Shown: one piece after another, positions 8,893 through 18,508 of the stretch
Position numbering within the stretch: position 1 is the first letter of the stretch
Layout: each line of letters begins with the position of its first letter
Notes under the pieces: model-generated
Seen by the model: the letters and a program-made list of their open reading frames with translations, nothing else
What the model was told of the DNA's origin: nothing
The model's database searches: none
Translations under genes and position numbers: made by a program
DNA from: JAEUIT01 sp044220875
Lineage (GTDB): Bacteria > Planctomycetota > Phycisphaerae > Phycisphaerales > SM1A02
NCBI GenBank assembly: GCA_044220875.1
Contig: JBGAQH010000002.1
Coordinates: forward strand, 1 to 64,000
DNA length: 64,000 nucleotides
Direction: 5' to 3'

Positions 8893-11800
8893 AGCCGCTT
8901 CTTCTTCTCCATCGCGCCGATGCCCGGCGCGGGCTCCGCCGGCGACTCGTCCGGCGCGGCGCCGGGCTTCTGCGCCCCGCCCTGCCCCGGCTTCTGCGGC
9001 GAGCGCGGTGACGCGCTCACCGGCTCGAAGAGGAGTTGCATGAGCTGAGCGACGGCTCGCTCGCCCTCGACGATCTGCTCCATCACCGAACCGACTCGGG
9101 CCCGACGGGCCACGGCCTCGTCGAGAATCGTCCGGATCGGCTCGCGGAAGCTCGGGCGGTCGGCGACGGTGACCATGGCCAGCAGCTCAAGCAGCGTCGC
9201 CTGTCCCGCGGCGCAGCGCTGCAGCGCGCCATCGGCCAGTCGCATGCGCACGCCATGCCGCCGATCGATCTCGTCAAGTGACGCGGGAAACGCCTCGGAG
9301 AGGAACATCGCCCCGGCCTTCATCCGCCACTGGGCGACGAGTCGGGCCATCCAGTCGTCGGGAGGGACGATCTGGACCGTCTCCTCGAAGCCGATGCGGA
9401 AGAGCCGTCCCCGCTCGGCATATGCCGCGGTGAGGCGGTCGGCCAACGCGTCGACCGCATGGCCCTGTCCGCTCGACAGGGCGAGCAGTCGCTGGACGAG
9501 CGCAAGCCGCGCGTTTCGCATCCAGGTATGCGAGCGTCCCTCGGGCAGGCGCTCGCGCGTGACCTGCTCGATGAGGGTGAGCGTCGCCGAGTTCTGCGGC
9601 GCCGACGGAAGCTGATCGAGAAGTTCCTGCAGGACCGTCGGTCCGGAGTCGAACCGCTCGGCGAGCACGGTCTGGGCAAGCTCGCGCACGTCCGCCGGCG
9701 TGCCGCGGAGCGCCTCGCTCACCAGCGTTTCGGCGTCGCGCGGACCGAGGTCACCGGTGACCGGCCGGGCCCGCAGCGCCCGCAACTCATCCTGTCGCTT
9801 GGTGGCGTCGCGTCCCGCAGCCTCGTACGCGGCGCTGAACTCGCCGTCGGTGCCGCTCTGCCGGCCGACCGTGAGTGTCGCCTCGCGCAGGTCGGGCGGC
9901 GATGCGAGCTCCTGTTCGGTCTCGTCGAGGAACCCGTCGGCGGCGGGAACATCATCCGTCGCGAAGGCCTGGGCGACGGCGTTGAGGCGAGCGAACGCGA
10001 TGGCGACGCGGAGGCGCGCGATGTCGTCGGACTGCGGCGCGTTCGTGGCCTTCTCGAAGGCCGCGTGCCAGCGCTCGAGAAGGGCGCTGTCGACGCGAAT
10101 GCCGCCCGACGCCGTGGTGCCGACCGGCGCGGGCCAGGCGGCGAGAATCCGCTCCATCGATTTCGAGCGCATCGCCGGCGTCGCATCGGGATCGACGACG
10201 AACTCCGGCAGGAACCACGCGGTGTCGTAGCTGAGGTCGAGCAGGCTGGTCAGCACCCAGAGTCGCGACGCGCCGATCTTGGTCGAGGTAAACCAGAGCG
10301 TCATCGCGTCCCGCACCCGCGACTGGTCCGGGGCCCGCTCGGTCCAATCCACGCCGTTGACGAGCCGCCCGAGAAGCTCGGCGCCGCGTCCGTTCTCGGT
10401 GATGTTCAGGCCGCTCTCGAGCACCTCGCCGATGGCGTCGAGGTAGGCGGACTGGAGCGGCGCTCCGGAACGGACCGACTTCTGGGCGTCGAACCACCGC
10501 TCCCACCGATCGGCCGATCCGGCGTCGACCGAGGTCGACGTGACGAGCGTGCGGGCGGCGCCGTCGAGCCACGCTCCCGCCGCGCCGTCGAAGACCGTGG
10601 TGCCCTTGCCGCGAAGGAGCGCCCTGCGCGGCACGACCGGATCGAGCCGGTCGATCGCCGGCGCGGCCACGGCGGCGGGCGAGCTCGGTCGCGCGGCGAT
10701 CTCGGCGAGCATTCCCGCCGACCACGCCGCGGACCAGACGCCTAACACTTCGTCCGCGCGGACATATTCGACCGACCACGCGTCGAGGAACTGCTTGGCG
10801 ACCTCGTCGCTCTCGATCCTCCTCAGCGCGGCAACGCCGGCCTCGATCGCCGCGGCCCGCGTGGTCGCGTCGAGCGAGGGCCACGAGACCGCCAGCGCCG
10901 ACTGGGCCGCGGTCCAGTCGCGCACGATCGCGGCGCTCGGGCGGCTCGCCTCGAGTTGGAGCCGACGGCCGATGGCGGCGAGTCGCTCCGGGGCCTGGAG
11001 CGCGTCGCGGAGCGCGGCCTTCACCGAATCGGGCGGCGGCGCGCCGTGAAGTTCCGGCGGCTTCGCCCACTTCGCCGGTCGCACCACGCCCGGACGGTCC
11101 ACCTCGACCGCCGGCGCGATCGGCGGCGCCGCGCGTCGGGCGATCTCCTCGCCCGTGAGCGGTGCTGCGGCCTGCTGCGCCTGCTGCTGTCCGGGGACGA
11201 GAGGCGGCGGCTGCGAGAGGATGCGGTAGAGGACGAAGACCGCGCAGATGCCGATGCCGATGAAGACCAGCAGGAGCCGCACGAGGCGGGCCGGGGTGTC
11301 CCCCGCGACCTCGCGGGCGAAGGCCTCGTCGAGCCGCTCGAGCGCCTCGCTCACCCGCGACGGCGACTCCGCCCGCCAGAGCGTCATGTCCGCGGCCTGC
11401 ACCGCCGCCCGCGGCCGGAGCTCGGCCCGCACGCGACCGGAGCGGAGCGCCGTTCCGAGGGCCCGCACCACGGTCATGAGTCCCTGACGGGAGACGCCAT
11501 AGCGGTCGGCGATCGTCATCAGCTTCGGGCGGGTCTTCGAGTTCCAGCCGCCGCCGGAGCCGAGCGTGTTGAGGACCTCGCGGTCGAACTCGGTGAGCTC
11601 GACCGACGCGGCGCGGTCGGGCTCGGGCCGGCGCGGAGGGACCGGCGTGGGCGGCGTGCGCGGCTTGGGCGGCTTCGGCGGTTCCCTGATGCCTAACGCC
11701 TTGCGCACCGCAGCCGGCGCGACCGGCGCCGCCACGGCCGTCCGCGCCGCCTCGGTGGGCGCGGCGGGCGGCGGGTTGGCCGGCGCTGTGGCCGCCGTCG

Positions 11801-12050
11801 CGGGCGCCGCCGTCGGGGCAGCGGCGCCGATCTGCCCGCGCAGCCATTCCGCCGCGACCTCGAGCTCGCGGATCAGCCGCTCGGCCTCGCGGTCGCGGCC
11901 GGCCGGATGCCTCAGGATCCGCTGCCGCTGCCGTTCGAGCCCCGCCGCGATCGACTCGGGCGTGACCTCGCCGTCGCCCAGCCCCAGGAGCATGCGCGGC
12001 GGCGCGCCGACGGGAACGCCGAGAAATCGGTGGCTTGCGGCGCTTCTCAT
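8889..12050 (-). CDS. Large single-pass membrane protein, HTH-like cytoplasmic part, unknown function
   Basis: This is a 1053-residue protein. Residues 1-75 form a charged helical region in which LGLGDGEVTPESIAAGLERQ recurs in planctomycete proteins and may be a degenerate J-domain-like fold (inference). A Pro/Ala linker (76-148) follows. Residues 150-210 contain a helix-turn-helix-like segment (LMTIADRYGVSRQGLMTVVR). One transmembrane helix, RLVRLLLVFIGIGICAVFVL, spans about 256-276. The remaining roughly 770 residues are alpha-helical repeats on the far side of the membrane, ending in a Pro/Gln-rich, basic tail. Both ends overlap neighbours by ATGA. No known family is assigned; a scaffold of a membrane complex is the simplest reading. 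Confidence 0.75.
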   Translation of the reverse strand: MRSAASHRFLGVPVGAPPRMLLGLGDGEVTPESIAAGLERQRQRILRHPAGRDREAERLIRELEVAAEWLRGQIGAAAPTAAPATAATAPANPPPAAPTEAARTAVAAPVAPAAVRKALGIREPPKPPKPRTPPTPVPPRRPEPDRAASVELTEFDREVLNTLGSGGGWNSKTRPKLMTIADRYGVSRQGLMTVVRALGTALRSGRVRAELRPRAAVQAADMTLWRAESPSRVSEALERLDEAFAREVAGDTPARLVRLLLVFIGIGICAVFVLYRILSQPPPLVPGQQQAQQAAAPLTGEEIARRAAPPIAPAVEVDRPGVVRPAKWAKPPELHGAPPPDSVKAALRDALQAPERLAAIGRRLQLEASRPSAAIVRDWTAAQSALAVSWPSLDATTRAAAIEAGVAALRRIESDEVAKQFLDAWSVEYVRADEVLGVWSAAWSAGMLAEIAARPSSPAAVAAPAIDRLDPVVPRRALLRGKGTTVFDGAAGAWLDGAARTLVTSTSVDAGSADRWERWFDAQKSVRSGAPLQSAYLDAIGEVLESGLNITENGRGAELLGRLVNGVDWTERAPDQSRVRDAMTLWFTSTKIGASRLWVLTSLLDLSYDTAWFLPEFVVDPDATPAMRSKSMERILAAWPAPVGTTASGGIRVDSALLERWHAAFEKATNAPQSDDIARLRVAIAFARLNAVAQAFATDDVPAADGFLDETEQELASPPDLREATLTVGRQSGTDGEFSAAYEAAGRDATKRQDELRALRARPVTGDLGPRDAETLVSEALRGTPADVRELAQTVLAERFDSGPTVLQELLDQLPSAPQNSATLTLIEQVTRERLPEGRSHTWMRNARLALVQRLLALSSGQGHAVDALADRLTAAYAERGRLFRIGFEETVQIVPPDDWMARLVAQWRMKAGAMFLSEAFPASLDEIDRRHGVRMRLADGALQRCAAGQATLLELLAMVTVADRPSFREPIRTILDEAVARRARVGSVMEQIVEGERAVAQLMQLLFEPVSASPRSPQKPGQGGAQKPGAAPDESPAEPAPGIGAMEKKKRL

Positions 12051-14755
12051 GCCCCGCCTCCGCTCGCGGGGGCGGCGGGAGCGGCCGGGGCGACTGGCGC
12101 CGGTGGCGGGGCGTCGGGCGGCGGGGCCGCGCCGATCTCGCGCTCAACGTCAAGAAGTCTCGTCCGCCAGGGCTCCGGGCCGAGATCGGGATGGAGCTGT
12201 CGATGCTGGGCGAGGAGCGTGCGGGCCTTGGCCACGTCGATCTTGGCTAACAGTTCGATCAAGACGACCTTGGCCCGGAACCAGCGGTCGCTGCGCTCGG
12301 CGCTTCCCGAGACCACCTGCCGCAGCGTGTCGATCGCGAGCTCGCGCTGACCCGCCGCCGCTGCGATCGCCGCGGTGAGCTCAAGAAGCTGCGGATCGCG
12401 CGGGCGCCGGGCGAGGATCGCCTGGGCGAGCCGGACGCCGCGCTCGCCGAGTTCCCTGCTCCCGCCCTTCGTGGCCGCCTCGACGAAGGCCTGCACCGTG
12501 GTCGTCGCGACCGTCTCGGTCGAGGCGTCGGCGAGGGCCTTCTCGAGCGTGCCCGCCGAGATCGCCGCGGCGGCGACGATCCCCTCGCCCGTCCGGATCG
12601 CGGCGTCGATGATCACCGGACGGTCCAGCGCAGCGCTGTCCATCGAGGCGTCGCGCACCCGCGGGGCGACGAAGCGGAAGATGTGGCGGCGGGCGAGATC
12701 GACGGCCTTGCGGCTGCCCTCGTCGCCGGTCGAGTTCGCCGCCCGCTCGAGCTCGCTGAGCCGCGTGAGCGCGTCGCCGACCCGCATGCGGGCCAGGTCA
12801 AGCTGCACGCGGCGCACGGCGAGTTCCGCGGCGACCGGTCCGGCGATGAGTTTCTTCGCGCTCACCAGCCGATCAACGACGTCGAGAATCGCCTCGGCGT
12901 AGGTGACGTCACCGATCTCGGGTGAAAGTGCGATCTCAAGCGCCTGCCTCGTCAGCGTCAGGTCAGCGCCGGGGAGCCCGTCGAGATTGGCGTCGGCGCC
13001 GCCCGTCGGCGGCAGCGAGCGCGAGACCTCGAGGAATCGCTTGCCGATCTCGACCTTCTCCGGTCCGCTCGCTGCGCGGAAGAGCTTGTAGAGCCCGCCG
13101 ACCGCCTGACGCCTCACCTCGCCGTCGCCGGCGAGCAGCCGTTCGAGGTCGTCGCGCCGCGGCAGCGCCGCGAGCGTCGTGCGCCGCAACAGCACCTGCG
13201 GGATGCGCTCGCTCGCCGGATGCCGACTCACGAAGGTGTCCACGCGAGCGCCCAGCTCCTTCTCGAGCTCGCCCTTGTCGCCCGTCGCGCTCGCCAGCAT
13301 CTTCTCGACGCAGACGAGGGCCATCCACTCGGCCTCCTCCTCGCGTCCCTCGCTCGCGTCGCTCACCTCGGCGAAGAGCGTGCGGGCCGCGGCGAACTCG
13401 CCGCGCTCGAAGCGCGACCAGCCGGCCATCGTCTTGCACGCGACCGCCGCGGCGGCGAAGTCGGAGACGTCCGGTTCGGTCAGGGCCTCCTCCAACTGCT
13501 TCGCGGCGTCCTCGAAGGACCGAAGCGCCGCCTCCGACTTGTTCGCCTCACGCTCCTTGCGGGCCGACTCGTAGCTCAGGACGCCGCGCACGTACTTCGA
13601 CGCGAAGCCGCGCGAGCCGATCGCCTCGTCGCCGAACTGTCGGGCGAGGTCGGCGATGTGCCCGAGCTCGCGCCGCGCCGCGAGCGTCGCGATCGCCTCG
13701 CGCGAGAGCGCCACCGCCTCGCGCCGGCCGCCGCCGTCGCGCAATCCGCCGACCGCCGCCAACCGCAGCCACGCGGCGGGCGCGTCGGGCGAGAAGGCCC
13801 GCAATGTGCCGCGGGCGATCGTCCACTCGGAGCGCTCGATCGCGGCGACGAGCTGCCACGCGGGCAACTGCCGTCGAATGGACTCGGCGACCTGGCTCAC
13901 GTCGAGGAGCTTGAGCCACTCGAAGGCGCTGGCGTAGGACTCGGTGCGTGCCCGGCAGAGGGCCATGCCGAGAATGGCGTTGGCGAAGAACTCGTTCGAG
14001 CGAAGGTCAAGCGAGACCTCCTGCGGATTCGGAAACTCGCGGCCCGCGTCGAGGATCTTCGCGAAGTGCGGCTGGGCGAGTTCGGCCAGGGCCCGATCGC
14101 CGCTCAGGAGCGAGCGGTAGTAGAGCCCCCACGCCTCGAGCGAGTGCGCCTCGGCCAGTTCGCCGCGGGCCCGGTCGAGTCGCTCCTGCAGGCGCTCGCC
14201 CTCGAGTCCGTCGACGCGCTCGCCCCGCTTCTCAAGCTCGCGCACCTTCGCGTCGAATCGAGTGCGCAGCTCGGCCGACTCCTTCTCGACGGCCACGAGC
14301 GTCGCCCGGGCATCGTTCACGGCGGCGTCGGCGGCGAGCGCTGCGCGAAAGTCCTCCGCGATGCGCGACGCCGCGCGATAGCGAGCCCGCAGCAGCGAGA
14401 GCCGCAGCGGATCGGCCTGCTTCGGCGACTCGCGCTTGAGGAACGCCGTCGATCGGGCCACCAGCTCGTCGCGCTGCGCCGGATCCGTCTCGCGTTCGAG
14501 GAGCTCGGGGTAAACCTCGGCGAGGCGCTCGACCAGCTTCACGCGATCCTCCGGCATCGTCGCCCCGGCAAGCTGACGCTCCAGATGCGTGGCCAGCAGT
14601 CGCGTGAGCCGCAGCCGCTCGAGATAGGGACCGAGCGTGTCGTCGGCCGCGCCGAACGTCGAACTCCCCAACGACAGGGCGAGCGCCGCGACGCAGGCCG
14701 CAAGCGATCGGCGGGGACGAGTGCGTTCGGGTTGACCATCCGCGCGGCCCATCAC
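12047..14755 (-). CDS. Secreted TPR-like alpha-solenoid protein, unknown function
   Basis: This 902-residue protein has a signal peptide (residues about 15-36, RSLAACVAALALSLGSSTFG) and then nearly continuous amphipathic helices with TPR-like spacing. Examples include PEDRVKLVERLAEVYPELLE and REAVALSREAIATLAARREL. Residues about 155-215 form a charged coiled coil (ELRTRFDAKVRELEKRGERV). The C-terminus is a Pro/Ala-rich tail. Helical solenoids of this kind usually mediate protein contacts. Start and stop overlap the neighbouring genes by ATGA on both sides, so it is likely made in step with the VWA protein and the 1053-aa membrane protein. Confidence 0.75.
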   Translation of the reverse strand: MMGRADGQPERTRPRRSLAACVAALALSLGSSTFGAADDTLGPYLERLRLTRLLATHLERQLAGATMPEDRVKLVERLAEVYPELLERETDPAQRDELVARSTAFLKRESPKQADPLRLSLLRARYRAASRIAEDFRAALAADAAVNDARATLVAVEKESAELRTRFDAKVRELEKRGERVDGLEGERLQERLDRARGELAEAHSLEAWGLYYRSLLSGDRALAELAQPHFAKILDAGREFPNPQEVSLDLRSNEFFANAILGMALCRARTESYASAFEWLKLLDVSQVAESIRRQLPAWQLVAAIERSEWTIARGTLRAFSPDAPAAWLRLAAVGGLRDGGGRREAVALSREAIATLAARRELGHIADLARQFGDEAIGSRGFASKYVRGVLSYESARKEREANKSEAALRSFEDAAKQLEEALTEPDVSDFAAAAVACKTMAGWSRFERGEFAAARTLFAEVSDASEGREEEAEWMALVCVEKMLASATGDKGELEKELGARVDTFVSRHPASERIPQVLLRRTTLAALPRRDDLERLLAGDGEVRRQAVGGLYKLFRAASGPEKVEIGKRFLEVSRSLPPTGGADANLDGLPGADLTLTRQALEIALSPEIGDVTYAEAILDVVDRLVSAKKLIAGPVAAELAVRRVQLDLARMRVGDALTRLSELERAANSTGDEGSRKAVDLARRHIFRFVAPRVRDASMDSAALDRPVIIDAAIRTGEGIVAAAAISAGTLEKALADASTETVATTTVQAFVEAATKGGSRELGERGVRLAQAILARRPRDPQLLELTAAIAAAAGQRELAIDTLRQVVSGSAERSDRWFRAKVVLIELLAKIDVAKARTLLAQHRQLHPDLGPEPWRTRLLDVEREIGAAPPPDAPPPAPVAPAAPAAPASGGGA

Positions 14756-15930
14756 GACTTCACCGCCTTCGGCCGCGCCGGCTTCGTCGGGACCGATCCG
14801 CCGGTCGCGGCGAGTTCGCGCTCGACGATCGCGGCGCTTTCGCCATCACCGACCGAACGCAACGTCGACGCCGCGAGAGCGAGCGCCGCGCGGACGAGCG
14901 AGAGCGGCACCGGCGCCCCGGCGGGCGCGGCCGCGGCCGAACCGTTCGGAGCCGCGGGGGCATTCGAGGTCTCGGCGACCGCGAGCGTGCCGCGGCTTGC
15001 GGGGATCTCAAGGAGCGAGAGCACGCCCTCCATGCGGACCGAGCGGTCGCTCTCTTCGGTGAGCGAGCGGCCGACGGCATAGCGGGCCCAGCCGCCGGCC
15101 CATGGGCCGAGGCCCTTGGCCGCGGCGAGGACGGCGGTACGCACGCGCGTCTTGTTTTCCGGCGGGTCCGAGGGCCCGAGTCGATCGAGCTCCATCATCG
15201 CCGCGAGCAGTCCGACGCCACCCTCCTCGCGCCGCGCTGCGGCCAGCGGAGCGCGCCGCAGGAGAGCGACGTAGATCTCGCCCACGCGTCGCGTCTCGGG
15301 ATCGAACATCGCGGTGGCGCCGCCGAGCATCGCGTTCAGCTCGACCGCGACCGCCTCGCTCGTCGCGTCCTTCGGCCAGGTCGGCGCGAGCGCGGGGCAA
15401 AGCAGCGTGGTCTCGTCGAGCACCACCGGCAGCGCGAGATATCGATCGGTCGTGACCTTCGCTCGTCGCAGTCGCGCGACCTCGATCGCCGGCACGATCG
15501 CCTGCATCGGGTCCCGCGTGAGTCGGCAGCGCAGCAAGCCCTCGGCGACGACCAGCGCCGTCTCCGAGTTCGTGCCGCGGAAATCGGCGAAGTGGCGCTC
15601 GAGAAGTCCCGTCGCCAGCGAGAGGTCGCCGCGCTGCACGCGCGACCGGGCCCGCCAGAGATCCTCGGCGACCACCAGCATCGCCCGCTCCGCATCGCTC
15701 AGCGGCCGCCCCGTGACGCTCCGCACCTGATCCCAGGCGATGACCGTGGTCTGCACGCCGGCCAACGTCACGCGCAGGCCACCGCGCTCGAAGTCGACCT
15801 TCTCGGCATTCACCGGCGCGGCGCCGCCGCGCAGCTCGACCGTCACCGCAAGGGCCGGACTCGCCAGCCCGACGAGGAGGAGAATCGTCCACACCACGAC
15901 CAACGCAACGGGCGCCCGGCCGCCGCGCAT
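14752..15930 (-). CDS. Secreted protein with SH3-like N-terminal domain, unknown function
   Basis: This 392-residue protein has an N-terminal signal (VALVVVWTILLLVGLASPAL, residues 8-27). A small beta domain follows at about 29-75 (TVELRGGAAPVNAEKVDFE, then IAWDQVRSV). This resembles the short SH3-like domain common near the N-terminus of exported planctomycete proteins. The remainder is helix-rich with an Ala/Pro stretch near residue 320. It overlaps the solenoid gene by ATGA, and its ATG directly abuts the TGA of the VWA gene (TGAATG). Function unknown; a periplasmic partner of the VWA protein is inferred from coupling. Confidence 0.75.
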   Translation of the reverse strand: MRGGRAPVALVVVWTILLLVGLASPALAVTVELRGGAAPVNAEKVDFERGGLRVTLAGVQTTVIAWDQVRSVTGRPLSDAERAMLVVAEDLWRARSRVQRGDLSLATGLLERHFADFRGTNSETALVVAEGLLRCRLTRDPMQAIVPAIEVARLRRAKVTTDRYLALPVVLDETTLLCPALAPTWPKDATSEAVAVELNAMLGGATAMFDPETRRVGEIYVALLRRAPLAAARREEGGVGLLAAMMELDRLGPSDPPENKTRVRTAVLAAAKGLGPWAGGWARYAVGRSLTEESDRSVRMEGVLSLLEIPASRGTLAVAETSNAPAAPNGSAAAAPAGAPVPLSLVRAALALAASTLRSVGDGESAAIVERELAATGGSVPTKPARPKAVKS

Positions 15931-17097
15931 TCAGGGGCCCCCCACGGGCACGAATCGGAAGGTGCCTTCGCTGTCGCGGGCGATGCGCCGAAGCGAGTCC
16001 TGCCCGGCATCGTTGGAGAAGGCGATGCAGTGGATGACGACCCGCTTCTTTCCGTTGGCGCCGTTGCGCTGCGAGAGGTAGTCGGGGATGTGCTCGGGAA
16101 TCTCGCCGTCGGTGAGGAAGAAGATGACGTCCGGCAGCGGCGAGAGCGAGAGGCTTCGTTGGAACGCGTCACTCGGCTCGGTGCCGCCCATCGGGCTCTG
16201 CGTGTCGAGCCACTTCTTCATGCGGGCGACATTGGCCGGCATCGCCTTGAGGTACGCCTCCTGGAAGGGCGGCACGTACGCGGCGTCGGAGAAGAGGTAG
16301 ACCGCGAAGGCGGCGAAGTCGGGGAGCGCCGAAATCGAACGGCGAAGTTCGTCCATCGCCACCTGGAAGCGAGCCCCGTTGGCCATCGAGCCCGAGATGT
16401 CGACGATGTAGACGAAGCGACTGCCGCGGCCGCCGAGACCGAAGAAGCTCGCCCCGCCGCCGCCACCGCCGCCGCCCGGACCGAGACCGCTGCCGCCCTG
16501 TCCGCTGGGTCCGCCGACGCCGACCGGACCGCCGCCTTGGGCGTCGAGCGAGCCGGTGCCGCCCATCTCCAGGCCGATTGCCGGCGCGCCCGCCTCGAGC
16601 GATGCCGGACCCGCGGGGGTATCCGTCTCGCCGAGGCCGTCGGCCACCGCGAAGTCGTCGGTGGCCGGACGGTCGACGAGTTCCTCGCCGTTGAGGAGTC
16701 CCAGTTCGATCGTCGTGACCGGCCCCGATCCACCGCCATAGCCGGCAGGACCGTGCAGGTAGGTCGTCGCAAACCAGATGATCAGGATGAGATGGAAGGG
16801 AATGGAGAGGGCAAACCCCAGGAGCGCCACGTGGAAGCGCCGCTGGCGGAGGAGCTTCATCCGCTCGGTGTGAAGACGATCGATCGTCTCCTGCAGCGTC
16901 TGAATCGCCGAACGGCTTCCGCGGTTGCCTTCGGCGCGAAGGGCCCGAATGCCGGCCGCGGTCGTGGCGGCGGGATTGCCCGAGGCGGCCACGCCGATCG
17001 CTCGGGACGTGGCGGGCGGATTCGGATTCGGGGTGGTCGTCGGCACGTGTGGGGAAACCACGATACTGGACCCTCGTGGTGGGCCGCCGTGGGTCAT
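15931..17097 (-). CDS. Membrane-anchored von Willebrand factor A domain protein
   Basis: This is a 388-residue protein and the first gene of the coupled operon. Residues 61-87 are a charged helix and 88-113 a single transmembrane segment (FHVALLGFALSIPFHLILII). A Gly-rich linker runs to about 225. The VWA domain (226-385) has an intact metal-ion-dependent adhesion site: DISGS at 233-237, then GGT near 285, and FLTDGEIP as the later acidic position. VWA domains bind protein partners through a divalent metal. The domain probably lies on the outer face of the cytoplasmic membrane and contacts the secreted proteins encoded next. Confidence 0.88.
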   Translation of the reverse strand: MTHGGPPRGSSIVVSPHVPTTTPNPNPPATSRAIGVAASGNPAATTAAGIRALRAEGNRGSRSAIQTLQETIDRLHTERMKLLRQRRFHVALLGFALSIPFHLILIIWFATTYLHGPAGYGGGSGPVTTIELGLLNGEELVDRPATDDFAVADGLGETDTPAGPASLEAGAPAIGLEMGGTGSLDAQGGGPVGVGGPSGQGGSGLGPGGGGGGGGASFFGLGGRGSRFVYIVDISGSMANGARFQVAMDELRRSISALPDFAAFAVYLFSDAAYVPPFQEAYLKAMPANVARMKKWLDTQSPMGGTEPSDAFQRSLSLSPLPDVIFFLTDGEIPEHIPDYLSQRNGANGKKRVVIHCIAFSNDAGQDSLRRIARDSEGTFRFVPVGGP

Positions 17098-17216
17098 CGT
17101 GAGGGGGGGCGCCGCGGCGCGGGTCCGGATGGGCCCATCGCACGCACACTTCTACGGAACCCATCGGCAGATCGTTGCCCGAAGACCGCGAGATCATGCC
17201 GAATCAGCGCGGTCGG

Positions 17217-17245
17217 TTGCCGATCCGCCTCGGCTCTGGTCCAAT
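17217..17245 (+). promoter_or_regulatory. Candidate sigma70-type promoter for pyrH
   Basis: TTGCCG at 17217-17222 and TCCAAT at 17240-17245 are separated by 17 bases. Each matches four of six consensus positions. It is 75 bases upstream of the pyrH start, in the divergent gap after the VWA operon. The assignment rests on motif spacing only. Confidence 0.3.
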
Positions 17246-17320
17246 TCGAGGTGTGCGGATCGATGCCCCGGCGGTTTCGCCCCCGCGTCGCTCGGCCCTG
17301 GCCCCTTGCTGTTCCCGCCA

Positions 17321-18133
17321 ATGACCACCACCCACACTCCCGGAGCCGCCCCGTCGCAGGCTCCTGCACAGGCATCCGCTCCGGTCCAGCCGGCGGGCCA
17401 ATCCGGCCAGCCGCGCCGCGTCGTCCTCAAGATCTCCGGCGAGTCCTTCGCCCAGCCCGGGGCATTGGGAATCTCCCCCGACGAGCTCATGGTGATCGCC
17501 GGCGAGATCGCCGCAGCCACCTCGACCGGCGTCCAGATCGCCGTGGTTGTCGGGGGCGGCAACATCATCCGCGGCGCTCAGCTTGCGGCGAAGGGCGGCA
17601 TCAACCAGTCGACCGCCGACTACATGGGCATGCTCGGCACGGTCATCAACGGGCTGGCTTTGAAGGAAGCGCTGGAGAAGCTCGGCAAGGAAGCCCGCGT
17701 CCTTTCGGCGATCAACCTCACCGCCGTCGCCGAGCCCTTCATCCGCGGGCGCGCGGTCCGGCACCTCGAGAAGGGTCGCATCGTGATCCTCGTCGCCGGC
17801 ACCGGCAATCCCTTCTTCACCACCGACACCTGCGCGTCGCTGCGGGCGATCGAGCTCGGGGCCGACGCGCTCCTCAAGGCCACGAAGGTCGACGGCATCT
17901 ACACCGCCGATCCCAAGAAGGACCCCAAGGCCACGCGCTACGACACGCTCACCTTCCACCAGGCAATCGAGCGTCAGCTTGGCGTGATGGACCTCACCGC
18001 AATGACGATGTGCATGGAGCGCAACCTCCCCATCTGCGTCTTCGACTTCAAGACGCAGGGCAACATCGGCCGCGTGGTGCGCGGCGAGCGCATCGGAACG
18101 TGGGTGAGCCAGGGCACCGACAGCGGGCGGTGA
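17321..18133 (+). CDS. pyrH: UMP kinase PyrH
   Basis: PyrH phosphorylates UMP to UDP with ATP in pyrimidine nucleotide synthesis and works as a cytoplasmic hexamer. The 270 residues begin with a Pro/Ala/Gln-rich extension of about 30 residues that most bacterial PyrH proteins lack. The amino acid kinase fold follows: RRVVLKISGESF, VVVGGGNIIRG, DYMGMLGTVINGLAL, the acceptor-site region GTGNPFFTTDT, and KATKVDGIYTADPKKDP. A start at the first core residue is possible, but ATG 17321 is the only ATG close to the core. pyrH and frr are often close; here about 3.9 kb of other genes lies between them. Confidence 0.93.
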   Translation: MTTTHTPGAAPSQAPAQASAPVQPAGQSGQPRRVVLKISGESFAQPGALGISPDELMVIAGEIAAATSTGVQIAVVVGGGNIIRGAQLAAKGGINQSTADYMGMLGTVINGLALKEALEKLGKEARVLSAINLTAVAEPFIRGRAVRHLEKGRIVILVAGTGNPFFTTDTCASLRAIELGADALLKATKVDGIYTADPKKDPKATRYDTLTFHQAIERQLGVMDLTAMTMCMERNLPICVFDFKTQGNIGRVVRGERIGTWVSQGTDSGR

Positions 18134-18508
18134 GGCCGAAGGAACACGGAGCGCGCGACGAGAGCGGAGAGGCCACCATCCATTGGAGAGGGTGGGCGGA
18201 GCGATTGTCCCCTGCACCGGGAAGTCCACGCGTCGGGCAGAGCCCCGCTTGATCTCATAGTCCATGGTTCCGCAGCCGCGGGCGATCGGCTTTGGCGGAG
18301 ACGCAGATTGCCATTGCCATGAGTTCGGCAGTGCGCCGGCCGCGCCTCCGCGCGGCGATCGACGTATTCGATAGGCAAACCGCAACAAAACTTCTTGCGA
18401 ACCCGCGTCCCGCTGCGTAGTTTGCATTCGAGCGACGCAGCGGGGTGCGAATGGCCGATACGTCGCTGCGGACACTCGTTTCCTCCCCACCTGATCCGGA
18501 GGCTCACC
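18134..18508. other. Intergenic region with a 10-bp hairpin
   Basis: No gene is supported here. The notable element is a perfect 10-bp inverted repeat, CCCGCTGCGT at 18409-18418 and ACGCAGCGGG at 18435-18444, with a 16-base loop. It lies about 65 bases upstream of the preferred start of the next gene. TTGCGA at 18395-18400, 17 bases before TAGTTT (18418-18423), is a weak promoter candidate overlapping the left arm, so the hairpin could be an operator or a 5' leader structure. Confidence 0.35.

Noticed and set aside
13220..18252. Long plus-strand open frames of 620 and 886 codons
   Set aside because: They lie opposite the coupled five-gene operon and run into pyrH in another frame; composition is artefactual and no start or domain supports them.
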